A stretch of 64,000 nt of DNA, taken from assembly GCA_002077045.2 (NCBI GenBank), contig KZ111178.1:186001-250000 (forward strand), read 5' to 3'. The translations under genes were made by a program, and so were the position numbers. The number at the start of each line of letters is the position of its first letter. Position 1 is the first letter of the stretch. Source of the stretch: Rachicladosporium sp. CCFEE 5018. Lineage: Eukaryota; Ascomycota; Dothideomycetes; Cladosporiales; Cladosporiaceae. Below are positions 29,777 to 40,060 of the stretch, piece by piece. The notes below the pieces were generated by a model. It was given only the letters and a program-made list of their open reading frames with translations, did no database searches and was not told where the DNA came from.

Positions 29777-32003
29777 ATGGGTATCTCTGACCCTCCCTAC
29801 CTCTACGAGGCTGCTCCGCGTCGTCAAATCGCCTACCCATACTCCGATTTTGACCCCAAAGCGGCCAGTAGAGCATCATGGGACAAGGCGACACTGGCCT
29901 CGCAGCCGCGGCCGAAGCAGGAGGGGCCATTGATCGACTTCAACAAGCATCCTGATAGCTATATGATAGTACAAGGCTCGCAGGTCGAGCACAAGGCGCT
30001 GCCGAAGAACACGAAGAAGGCAGTGAAGGCTATCAGATGGGTGCAGTTTGTGCTGCGACTGATGCAGCTGTTGGGTGCGACTGGCGCATTGATCTGTGTG
30101 ATATGCGTGAAAAATGTCCAGGCGGCGCAGGGGTGGATCATGAGGGTGCCGGTATGATCGATCACGGCTGACGGACGTCGAATGCGAGGCTAACACTGTA
30201 CAGCCCGCCTACGACATGCTGCTATCTTTGTACGGCGTCTACCATCTTGTCCGCCCTGCAAAGGGCCGCACGCCAGCCTCCAGCGCCAGCTACCATCTTT
30301 TCGCCATGTTCATGGACGGCTGTCTCGTTCCATTCTACGTTTTCATCGCTCTCTTTGCAAACCAGAACTATGTCTTGCCGGCCAGCAACGAAGATCGGTG
30401 GACAAGCTTCTTCCCCAGCGACTGGAGCACGACGCAGCTATTGTTCGCAGCCTTCATGGTGGCAGCCGTCACTGGAGGGCTACACTTGATCAGCATTGCG
30501 ATCGACATTTACCTGGTTGTAGTGTTCCGTAAGATCGGCAAGCTGCCGCCCGACATGAACCCACTGGAAGAGAACCTGACGGGCAGTCGGCGTGGAGCAA
30601 AGCACCAGTACAAGAATTCGGAGGCATCTGCTTCGACCATGTCCATGGCGCAGAAGCCCGGCTACATGAGCGGCAGCACACTCAATGTCAACGATGCAAG
30701 AATGTCGAAAGTGACCCTTGACGACCGCAATGTACCTTTCCGACACAGTCGCGTCGGAAATGAACTCGGCTTCAACCCGCACAACCCGCAGTCGGCTCGT
30801 CTGTCCAGACAACAATTCGAAGATCAGGCGCTGTACCAGCAGAACCCGTCGATGCGTGGGTCAAATCAGTCCTTTGCATCGCATCCCCGACCAAATTCAT
30901 CGAGTCCAACCAAACTTGGATCCTTCATCGAGACCATGAATGGTCCGCTCCCAGCACCTCCTATGGGCCCAGAGCGATTCAACTCGCCGAGACCAGGATC
31001 TATGCAGTCAGGCATGAGTAGGTCCGGTAGCGCCCCTCGATCCTCCACAGCAGCTGTTCCCAATGCTGCGCCTACCGAAGCTGCAATCGATTCACAGCAA
31101 CGCACAGCACTCATGCAGGATAATTGGTATGCTCTTGACGATGGCCACGAACGTGGCAGCCCAGTTCACTCGCCCGCCCAATCTAGACTTTCCACGCCGA
31201 ATCGAAATGGCAACACAGCTGTATCGCGCTTCTCTCCAGATGTTTCTCCGGAACCCGAGCGACAGCCCCGCCTGCCTACGCTCATGTCCATGAAGTCCAA
31301 AGACTCCTTCGTGCATCAGCCTCTAGGCATGAACCCTCCGACTCCGCCTGTCGAGCAGCAGGAATTACGCATACACTCAGCTCGTCGTCAGAGCTTTCCT
31401 CGCTCTGCGTTGGCAATAGAAGACTCGGACTCGGAGAATGACGACCCGTCCGAGCCACTTCAGGCAAAGGCCGACCACACCGCCTCGCCAAACACCAGGG
31501 CTCCACTCGAGGAAGTCGCGGTCAATCGCTCCCTCACAGCCGCATCGCGCGCGACAGTAGACACACAAGCGTCCTCAGTCTACTCCGAGTCTGCGCCGTC
31601 TCTGGAGACAGCCAAGAAGTACGCTCCAGCCCCTCTCGCTCAACGCCAAGCCTTCGATGGCGGCGTAGCATCAGCTGCTACTCCCAAAGTACGGCATTAC
31701 GGTGACCTCGCGGCGGCCACTCGAGGCATCCGCAACACCGTCGCTGGTTACGCTCCCGTTCCTCAGCAAGCGTCGCCGCAGTCTAGCCCGAGAGGTGGTC
31801 AAGGAGGTATAGTATACGGCTTGCAATCTTCGCCTTCGCCGCCCAAGCGTGCACCGTATCAAGGTGGTTCAGGTAGGGTGGTCAGCAGGTCTGGAGCTGA
31901 CATTGCGGATGAGAGATCGTATGGCATACCTGACCAGAGCGGGAGGCGGAGGTGGGTCAGTGGGAAGGCTGCAGAGGAGGGAATGGCCGGAGGCCGGTGG
32001 TGA
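29777..32003 (+). CDS. Multi-pass membrane protein with long disordered tail
   Basis: Exon 1 29777-30151, intron 30152-30203 (52 nt, branch GCTAAC), exon 2 30204-32003; 724 residues. The N-terminus is cytosolic-looking and Pro-rich (SDPPYLYEAAPRRQIAYPYS). Four hydrophobic segments follow: around 90-113, around 128-140 just after the splice (AYDMLLSLYGVYHLV), SYHLFAMFMDGCLVPFYVFI, and TQLLFAAFMVAAVTGGLHLI with its extension. A motif PLEENLTGSRRGAKHQYKNS comes right after the last helix. The remaining 450 residues are Ser/Pro/Gln/Arg-rich without predicted fold. The layout recalls uncharacterised fungal plasma-membrane or cortical proteins. I cannot name a function. The first 95 codons also occur at 7249-7534. 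Confidence 0.8.
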
Positions 32004-33004
32004 AATATGAGCTGGGGTATTTATCGCGCTGATGTGTTGGATTCATGAAAACAGGCATGAGATTGTGCGCAGATGATGGGTTGGAGAGGGAAGGTTAGCG
32101 GCGGCGTTTGTCTGACTTCAGCAATTGGCTGCATGATGTACGGTTGGAAGGCTCACGTAAATACTGTGTAGGACTTCATGTTGATTATACTCACGGCATT
32201 CTCAGTATCAACCCCACATGATTGAGGTGGGAGTTTACCGCGGCGACTGCATCCTGCATGTCCCATCTTCAGCTCGTTACCCAGTGTCCTGCACAAGCAC
32301 TCCTAGCTGCATGACAGCTCGTTCAGCAGATGGGGTGCCGAGAGCAATATGGCCAAGATGGAAAATGATGCAGACTCGCCTCGTGGCTGGCGCTTTAGCG
32401 ATCGGCACCTGGGTACTTCCAAGGCTTCTAGCCGGTTCACGCCCGCGGCGGGTTTGCGGGTGTGGTGTTCCCGGCTTGCTGTTTCAATCGCCAATTATTG
32501 TCATTCTTGCGATCCACTCTGATCCGCATCATGTCGGAGAAGCACGCACGCACGCTACATCGCCTGTTCGCACCGTGTTTTGAGCAGTCGCGGTCGAACG
32601 GCCCAATGGCGCTCTCGACTGCAATACGGCCAAGGAGCGAAAAGCATTACAGTATTGTCAGCCCACGCCAGATGCGAATTGAGTGCATGATCGACAATAC
32701 GCCACCTCCCGCTCTGGGCACCCATGGCCCGCACAAGTGACGGAAGAAGGGTCACAAAGGTGACCAGGTGTGGTGCTACGGCAGGACATGTATCTTCGTT
32801 TGCCCTTCCTGCATATCTCTCCACTAATATCTCCATCTTCCTTACCGTCGTCCTGTACAGTTCTCTCAACGGTCCTCTCCTCTCGTATTTTCACAGGAGG
32901 TACTTCAGTGCCTTAGCCGTTGACACCTGAAACTCCACATCCTCGCAGCTATCGACCCACACAAAGGATCACCAAGCATTCCCGGTCCGGGTGAGACAGC
33001 CAGC
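32004..33004. other. 1-kb intergenic region
   Basis: Between two plus-strand genes, so it holds a terminator and a promoter. Short frames occur on both strands but none resembles a protein. A pyrimidine-rich stretch on the plus strand around 32830-32885 may be the leader of the next gene. Confidence 0.4.
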
Positions 33005-34144
33005 ATGGCACAAAAGCGTGAGGTCAGCCCCCTGGGGGCCTCGCGGTTTGAACGACCATACACGCCTCCGTCACACACAGCACCCACATCGCCTACCACC
33101 ATGCCAAACCGGAAGATGTTCTCGCGCACCACGCACGTTAACAGCCCCTCGGGAGCTTCGACAGCAGAGTCAGTCTTTTCCGAGCGGCCTACGACTTCCA
33201 CAGCACAGACAAGCGTGAGCAACTCGCCAATCGACGCCATGGCACAGTTCCCACACAAGGATCAGAGTGCGAATATCACCCGCGGTAACCACTCAGCAGC
33301 TCCGAGCACGATGAATGTAGTCGACACAGACGAGTGGTTCTCTCGCTTCCGGTCCGATCAGGACCTCTCGGATACCAACACCGACCTCTGTCCTGACCGA
33401 GCGACCCTGGCAGCGGCTTACAACATCCCCATATACGCCTCTGACGGCACCGCAATGCCGTTCGGGCAGCTCTACCACCCCGCAACAGCAACCCACCAAC
33501 GACAACTGATAGTCTTTGTGCGGCACTTCTACTGCGGTGCTTGCCAGGCATATCTCAAAGCGCTGGCGGACAGTATCACGATGAGCGACTACTTCAGCAT
33601 CCCGGTGCCGACGAGCATCATAGTCATTGGGTGTGGAAGTCCGAATCTGATTCCCTTCTACAAGGCTGTGACAGGCTGCCCGTTCCCGATCTTCGCGGAA
33701 CCAAGCAGGCAGCTGTTCAAAAGACTCGGCATGGTGCTTTCGCTCAACATTGGAAGCGAGCGACCGGAGTACATGAAGGACATCTCGCCCGCAGCGTGGG
33801 CGGCGGGGCAAGTTGCTACGATCCGGAAGGGTCTCAAAGCGAGGCAAATGAGCAATGCACAGCGGAAAGTGGAGATGCAGAAGCTGCAAGAAGCGGAGGC
33901 GGAGGCTGCGAGGATTGAGAAGGAGCAACAAGAAGAAGACAGTATGAGGACGACAAGGGGAGGTGCGGTGGAGAGTCCACTATCGCTCAGGAGGAGGGAT
34001 ATTATCAAGGGAGGCAATCCGCTGCAGATCGGAGGCGAGTTCTTGTTCGAGGAGGGTGAGGTGGTGTGGTGTCATCGGATGAGGAATTATCGGAATCACG
34101 CTGAGGTGAAAGTCATCAGGAAGATCCTTGAGCTCGATGAGTGA
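33005..34144 (+). CDS. AhpC/TSA-like thioredoxin-fold protein (AAED1/PRXL2-like)
   Basis: Single exon, 379 residues. After a disordered Ser/Thr/Pro N-terminus (1-105), residues about 128-260 form a thioredoxin-like domain of the peroxiredoxin-like-2 (AhpC/TSA_2) group. The putative redox site is RHFYCGACQAYL, followed by SIPVPTSIIVIGCGSPNLIP and GCPFPIFAEPSRQLFKRLGM. A charged coiled-coil-like stretch (QKLQEAEAEAARIEKEQQEE) is inserted. The family-typical C-terminus is GGEFLFEEGEVVWCHRMRNY followed by RNHAEV. A role in peroxide or thiol handling is inferred from the fold only. There is no signal peptide. Confidence 0.8.
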   Translation: MAQKREVSPLGASRFERPYTPPSHTAPTSPTTMPNRKMFSRTTHVNSPSGASTAESVFSERPTTSTAQTSVSNSPIDAMAQFPHKDQSANITRGNHSAAPSTMNVVDTDEWFSRFRSDQDLSDTNTDLCPDRATLAAAYNIPIYASDGTAMPFGQLYHPATATHQRQLIVFVRHFYCGACQAYLKALADSITMSDYFSIPVPTSIIVIGCGSPNLIPFYKAVTGCPFPIFAEPSRQLFKRLGMVLSLNIGSERPEYMKDISPAAWAAGQVATIRKGLKARQMSNAQRKVEMQKLQEAEAEAARIEKEQQEEDSMRTTRGGAVESPLSLRRRDIIKGGNPLQIGGEFLFEEGEVVWCHRMRNYRNHAEVKVIRKILELDE

Positions 34145-35043
34145 GCCGGAGCTATTTGAGGAGTACAGGATTGCACTCTGCGAAGAATATGCCAAGACAC
34201 AACGAGAGGACCATGATACCGGCATCGACGAACTCATCTTACCGAAGTGCGAATTCCTCTCGAACATGGCATTAAGCGTCGAAATGCTGCGATGGAGACC
34301 TCCCCAGTCATTTCATCTGGTCCGGGAGCGCCAACGAGAGACTCGGTAGCACGAGTCGGCTGCGGCTTCGTTGAAGGAGGTTGCTATATACCACTCGACT
34401 ACTCGGCTGCTCACACTCACGTGAGCCAACAAGCGATTGAAGTCACGCATCCGCCCGAGTCATCGCTCTCTCATAACCATCCAGCTCGGCGGTTAGAGAG
34501 CGTTTGAATCCACAGTCAGAACCATAACACCGGAATGGCAAATGTCCCGCTCGTCGAGCGATCCAGCTCAACATTGACAAGCTGTCGCGGTCCGCCGATC
34601 TCGGGTTGCGACTATACCACGGACTCGGCACCATGCGCGTGGCACACTCGCGGCAACGAGCCGGAGCAGCACAGCGAGTCGGGTACGCTAATGGATGTCG
34701 ATACCTTATCGGCACGGCCGCCGAGTCAACGGCAATGCGGATCTCGGTTCCTCAAAAGAACCTCACGCCAGGGTATCGGGAGGTAATGGCGCGCGGGAGG
34801 AAGAGGCGAGAGGCGAGAGCTACCAGAGACATCTGCCCGAGAGTTCGGTTCTTTCCGATTGATGAATTACCACAACGAAAGCACAGAATGACAGTACATG
34901 AAGGTGCATGCAAGTGATGGAATGACGCTTACATAGGGTATCATAGCTTTTGTAATGTGCGGCATAGCATTTGCCACTGACCGAACCTGGTTCTATCATC
35001 TATAGCCACCTTTCCCATGTCACCTGACGATGCCCTTGCCTTC
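34145..35043. other. 900-bp intergenic region, convergent gene ends
   Basis: Only 3' ends of two convergent genes are expected here. Frames up to 103 codons exist but none has recognisable motifs or a good start. Nothing else is supported. Confidence 0.4.
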
Positions 35044-36795
35044 TCACTTTCGCCTTCCCACATCTCCCGGCCGTGGGCTCCCGCCATCGTTATCCTTCAC
35101 GTCGCGCAGCTCCCTCTCTCGCGCCAGCTGCTCTTCGCTCAAACAGCCAATTCGATTGAGGATGTCTTTCCTTTCACCCAGGTTCAGGCTTGACGAGATG
35201 CCTCCCGCACCGCCTTTCCTCTTCTTCTTCCCGCTGCCACCACTGCTTGCTTCTCGCGATTGATAGCGCATCTCCTCGCTCGAAGCAGTGACTTCGATGA
35301 ACCGCTTCTCGCCGTCAGCGCCGGCCGCGGCCTGATGACCATCGTTCTTGGCAAACTTGTAAGGCGTCGTTGCCGGTACGTCTTCGTCCTCGAGATCCTC
35401 TTCGTCTTCGTCGTCAGAGCGCGTGTCATCTGCAGGGTGGCCTTGAAGCACTTTCGCGACCACGCGGCAGATCATCACGAACCAGCCGATAGTGATCATC
35501 TGCAGACCACCCAGCAGACTGAGGTAGACCCATTGCGTCGCGCTGTTCCAGGCAATCGTCCCCGCCTCCGGATCCAAGAAGACTTGGAGAAGGTTGTCGA
35601 GGACGCGATTACCGCCGTCAGGCGAGATGAATTTCCCAGTCAGTAGAGTATGTGCCGTCCAGCATTACAGTGTTCGAGGCGTGGGTATACAGTGACCAGA
35701 GAAGGGTACAGTAGCATACGTGACGGGCGAAGAACCATGTTAAAACGAAGAGGCCGAAGGCTATATCGCACGCTGTTTGGCGGTCGAGGTAGCGAAGGAT
35801 TTTCGCGGTCTGTGTGGTACATTGTCAGTCGATCTCATCGAGGATCGCGACGCACACTTTACATACCGAGAATATGAGGTCCACGGAGTCCATCAGCGCC
35901 AGGATTGCAACTCCAGGCCTGATCTGCCTGTGACCGTACGAAGTGAAAAGCAAAGCCAACGTGACGATATGATGGGTGAACATCTGCCAGTGGTCTTTCC
36001 TCCGCTCTTCAATGTTGATCACGAAGATCTGCTGGATCCAGAATGCCATCTGGCAAAGGTAGTATAGCTTCATCGCGGGACTTAGAGTCAGAGCCGGGAA
36101 GTCAGCCCATACCGAGACCAGCAACTCCTCGAATTGGCCTGCAATCGTTAATGATCGCAATGATGGAGTGTCGCACGCAAAAAGCACAACTCCTCCAGTC
36201 CAGAAGACCACGTAGTAGAGCACAAGATAGGCTTGTTCAGCGAATCTGCATATCGTCAGCACTGGTCCGCGCGGTCGATAACTCTCCGTCCTTACCTCAC
36301 TTTCGCCTTCTTCTGCCTCACACCCGCCCTAGCCGCCAGCGGCAAAAGCAAGTAATCCATGCACAGCGCCCTCAAACCTGTGAACAGCACGACGAAGCCA
36401 GCCACCAGGTTCAAGTCCCTCGGTCCTTGGTGGTATCTGCCCAACGCGGCAGCCGGGTACTGCAACACAAAGAACGATCCCACCCGTTGTCGTAAGCTGG
36501 GGAACATGAGCCATGTGAGGGCTGCCAGTAACACCAGATTGAGCGAGAGTCCGAGCTGGTGTTCCACCACGCCTTGTCGTAACAGCTCACCCATACTCTC
36601 CTTTTCAGGGAAGGTCGGTCTTCGTCGTAGTATCGGACTGTGTGTGGGTGTAGCGTCCGCTTCCACGTCTCCAGGGCTGGCGCATATCGACAGTCCCTCA
36701 ATGCCTGTGCCGTTCATGTGGTCGCTCGAGCCATTGGCTTGCGTGTAGTCCACTTCGTTTTCATACTCGAGAGCGCCGCCCTCGGTGTGGTCCAT
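35044..36795 (-). pseudogene. LAG1: Ceramide synthase (Lag1/Lac1 type) with apparent frameshift
   Basis: TLC-domain enzyme of the endoplasmic reticulum joining a fatty acyl-CoA to a sphingoid base. Exon 1 36795-36296, intron 36246-36295, exon 2 36245-35867, intron 35810-35866, exon 3 35809-35044. The Lag1 motif is clear: RRKDHWQMFTHHIVTLALLF with the His-His pair, then MDSVDLIFS spliced to TAKILRYLDRQTACDIAFG and FFARHVCYCTLLWSLY. Near 35635-35650 the frame must change from one reading LDGTYST to one reading TGKFISPDGGN; between them no acceptor exists, and exon 3 is two bases short of a whole frame. After it come LQMITIGWFVMICRVVAKVL and the acidic TRSDDEDEE tail, as in the family. It would be about 548 residues if intact. 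True decay or a base error are both possible. Confidence 0.8.
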
Positions 36796-37426
36796 GTTCG
36801 TTGTTCCAGATCCCGTCCAGTATCTCTATGATCACCCACGCTCGCGTAGAAGGGCAACAAGCGATTGAATGCGTATGCACGAGTTCAATGTCCAGTCCAC
36901 CGTCCCTTGCCAACTCTATCAGAAATCCTCCCTCTCACCGCCGAGGCTCAAATCCCAATGCAAAGGAGATTCAGGTACCGCCGATCGCTGGGAGTGAATG
37001 TGCTCCGCCCTCGTAACGTGTGCGAAGGGAGGAATTCAACGCCGTCGCAGGCGACAAACGCGCGAAACGAATGTAGTTTGAGTGGGTTGGAAGACACTGA
37101 CCTCTGCATGGCATTGGGATTGCTATTGAGGACTTTGAGAAGCTTCAGGGTCGCGCGCTAGGTGGAGCTTGGCGGCGTTTCGCGTTGGTGGGGGCGTTGA
37201 TGCGCTCGAGTTAAATATATAGCGATCACCGAGCGATACCGAAGCCATTGCACTCACCGCCTGCAGTCTCGAGCATTTCGTCGCATGATTCAGGACGCTG
37301 ATTGACTGAGGGTCGAGTAGCTGAGTCCAAGCTGAAGTGGCTGCGTTAACAAAGGCGCGACCAATCCATGAATCATTGCCATTATTCAACCCTAGACAAT
37401 TGACTCCCGCTTGAACAAGAAGATAA
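36796..37426. other. Intergenic, probable Lag1 promoter
   Basis: About 630 nt between two minus-strand genes. No coding signal. Short overlapping frames are not supported. Confidence 0.4.
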
Positions 37427-38064
37427 CTAGTCCAAGTACCCCATCTCCTCGTCCAAAATGCCCTTCAAGCCCTTGTGCGTCCCGCTGTTCACTGGCGGCC
37501 ACTCTCTCGTTCGCTGCCTTAGCTTCTCGGCCCTCGCCAACGCACCGGCCAGATCCTCCACCCGTCCCTTTACGACATACTCCCGCGCCTCAAGCTCATC
37601 GGCCAGCTCCTGCTGGTGGTCTTCGAGTAGCGACGGGTTCGGTACGACAATGGTGGGAACGCCTGTCCGCATAGCATCGAGGATGGTGCCGGAACCTGAA
37701 CTCATGCAATGAGCACACTGATCACCTCGAACAATCCTAGAGAAAGCAACTAACCAGCATGCGCAATCACAACACCCTCCTCAGCATTGTTCGAGCTCTG
37801 CGCTCGTCTCATATGCCTTCCCAGTCCCGTTTTGTCTAGAGCGAAACCCGTGACTTTGACTCCGCTCCCTGAGCTCTCGGCCTTTGACACTAGCCTGTCG
37901 TATAGCTGTTGACCATCTGCGCCATGTTGCACAGCTAGCTCAGTGTATTGTTGAGCTGCCAATGCTTCAAGAAAGCTGGGTGAGACTGCGGCTTCGATTA
38001 GAGCGGGAAAGGTAGCTGTCGCGCCAGTGGTAAGGAAAGCGATCTTTTGGCGTGAGGTAGACAT
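37427..38064 (-). CDS. ALG13: UDP-N-acetylglucosamine transferase catalytic subunit Alg13
   Basis: Cytosolic catalytic half of the Alg13/Alg14 transferase that adds the second GlcNAc to dolichol-PP-GlcNAc in N-glycan assembly on the ER. Exon 1 38064-37755, intron 37696-37754 (59 nt), exon 2 37695-37427; 192 residues, usual size. The splice rebuilds IAHAGSGTILDAMRTGVPTI, the family hallmark, followed by VVPNPSLLEDHQQELADEL. The N-terminus has KIAFLTTGATATFPALIEA, the first Rossmann strand. ATG 38064 was chosen because it directly precedes that strand; an ATG at 38124 upstream would add 20 residues. It is divergent from mS35 across 425 nt. Confidence 0.88.
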
Positions 38065-38489
38065 GACTGTGAGATTGGTATATTTGGGGTACGAAGAAGG
38101 CAGAAGGGCAGAGCAGTGTTTCAATGGTAAAGAGATGTAAGACTACAGGTACTGTACCTACTGTTTGGTTGGTTCCGGCCAGAACGTGGGGGCCCGAAGT
38201 TGACACTCACTTGCGCCTGGAGATGGGAGGCCTGGGCACTTCGACCAAAGTCGCGCAGTCAGCGTAGCTAGGAAGGTGCTTCGCTTCGCTGTAGGAGAGC
38301 TCTAGCCATGGAGCATGAATTTGGTCAGATGGAGATGGGAACAGGGAATGCGCTGTCTACTGAAACGAGCACTGAAGGTTGTCTGTTCCCATGAGTCGAT
38401 AGCCGAGTTCTTGGCATTCCCGAGAGTCTCCTACCATTGAGAAACATCAAGTCGATGCGGATATCGCGATATTAAGGTATCACCCAGGT
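38065..38489. promoter_or_regulatory. Divergent promoter between ALG13 and mS35
   Basis: 425 nt between divergent ATGs of two housekeeping genes. No TATA box of the TATAAA type was noticed. Confidence 0.4.
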
Positions 38490-39485
38490 ATGGCTACATC
38501 CATCAAACGCGTCTGCATCCGCGCAGCATCCAGACCAGCAATCCCACGATCTTTCACCACCGCAACAGCCCGTCATGCAAGTTCTCAACCCGCAGACCCA
38601 GACACCCTCCCTCCCCTCGATCTCTCCTCCCTCCCTTCCCTGGCCCACGCAGACTTGCAGTCTCACCGTGAGCTCCGAGCCCTAGCCCGAAAGACTACAT
38701 GGGAGATGCCATTGCTCGCCTCGCTGCGTCGACCTTTTCAGCCTCCGAGTGCAGCCCAGCCTCTGCGATGGCGATATACCACTTACATGGGCGAGGTGCA
38801 TCCGGCGAGTCGTAAAGTCGTACTTGAGTTCGCGCCGAAAGATTTGGAAGGCATGACGGAAAAGGCTGCGCTGAAAATGGCTAAGCTGGCAGGTGCACGA
38901 TGGGATCCTGTGAAAGAGGTCGTGAAAATGAGCTGCGAAAGCTTTGAGACCCAGGCCATGAATAAGAAGTTCTTGGTCGACACTACGCGGCGATTGGTCA
39001 GGGAAGCATTGAACGAGGAGGGTGATGCATTTGAGGACGTGCCGCTAGATACGAGGCATGTGACTAATAAGAGGATGTTGAAGCGGCAGAAGGGTTTGGT
39101 CAAGGCGAGGTTGCGGAGGAAGGATGGAGGGACTGGATTTCCGGAGGAGTGGAAGTTGACGGATGAGAGGAGGCGGGAGTTGGCTGAGCGGAGAGGGGAG
39201 GTAGCGAAGTTGGAGGCGCCTGAGATGCAGGCTCTGGAGGCACCGAGTGAGGAAGGCGAGGAGAGTGAGATGCATGTGGAGGATGGTGAGGTGGCGATGC
39301 AAGCAAGCGTCCAGCCTCAGGTCGAGGCTACTCCAGCTATCTCTGGATTGGACGCAATTGAACGCGCGCTGGAGCTGATAGATAAGGAGAAGGCTGCCGA
39401 GCCAGTGATGGTAGAGGCGCGGACGCCGTTGGCCAAGGGCAAGCCGACGAGAGGGGGCATACCGCAAAGGGGACGTGGGCGATGA
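38490..39485 (+). CDS. Mitochondrial ribosomal small-subunit protein mS35 (Rsm24-like)
   Basis: Single exon, 331 residues. The N-terminus (IKRVCIRAASRPAIPRSFTT) is an Arg/Ser-rich amphipathic presequence for mitochondrial import. The core at about 90-175 has WRYTTYMGEVHPASRKVVLE, KLAGARWDPVKEVVKMSCES and QAMNKKFLVDTTRRLVREAL, the signature of the mS35 family. The C-terminal 120 residues are charged and low-complexity, ending in a Gly/Arg tail (PTRGGIPQRGRGR). It is expected to be part of the mitoribosome. The start is the first ATG in frame and fits the presequence. Confidence 0.85.
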   Translation: MATSIKRVCIRAASRPAIPRSFTTATARHASSQPADPDTLPPLDLSSLPSLAHADLQSHRELRALARKTTWEMPLLASLRRPFQPPSAAQPLRWRYTTYMGEVHPASRKVVLEFAPKDLEGMTEKAALKMAKLAGARWDPVKEVVKMSCESFETQAMNKKFLVDTTRRLVREALNEEGDAFEDVPLDTRHVTNKRMLKRQKGLVKARLRRKDGGTGFPEEWKLTDERRRELAERRGEVAKLEAPEMQALEAPSEEGEESEMHVEDGEVAMQASVQPQVEATPAISGLDAIERALELIDKEKAAEPVMVEARTPLAKGKPTRGGIPQRGRGR

Positions 39486-40060
39486 TCTAGCTACACCATG
39501 GAATGTCGCCATGATCCAAGCTCGTCCTCCCAGAATGCGCGCCATGTGAGTATAATGCATTTGGCTCCTTTCCATGACCCGAAGCGCACTTGTGTCTCTG
39601 TTACCGCAGTTAGAGCAGCGGACCGGCTGGCTACATTGCGCATGAGCAATAGACACCATATGCTGCCTCCATACCTACCGATCGCCAATCTCCCTGGAGT
39701 GAAGCAGCTTTGGGCCAGCGGATGAATGTGGTATCGAACTCTGCTTGTAAGAAACAGGTGACGTTGGGAGTATTTTATGCGTGCGGCAGGAACCATTCAG
39801 TCGGGAGAGAACCTTCACCACTTGCCAAGATCGGTGTTAGGTCTCTTCTTTTGCTGTACATAATTTCGATGCAGAACTCCTATGCGCGGTGTGCGGCTAC
39901 TACTCTTCCCTGGTGTTCTCCGGAACGGTCTCTCGTCCGCGTCCTTCGAATCGCGTCTAATCGATTCCCCACCAGTGCAGACTTGCTTCTTGACAGCTTC
40001 TGACCTAGGTCCACAAGTGGCACTGAGATTTGCTGAGAGGAGGGACACTGAAGGCTGATC
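39486..40060. other. Intergenic, convergent ends
   Basis: 575 nt between the mS35 stop and the ankyrin-HET stop. No coding or repeat signal recognised. Confidence 0.4.

Larger units (their letters stand above)
28969..30062. repeat. Start of contig 3, repeat of 6444-7534
   Basis: 1,094 nt in the same orientation as 6444-7534, differing by about 15 substitutions and a 3-nt insertion near the tcgtcaag stretch at about 29637-29644. Confidence 0.9.
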
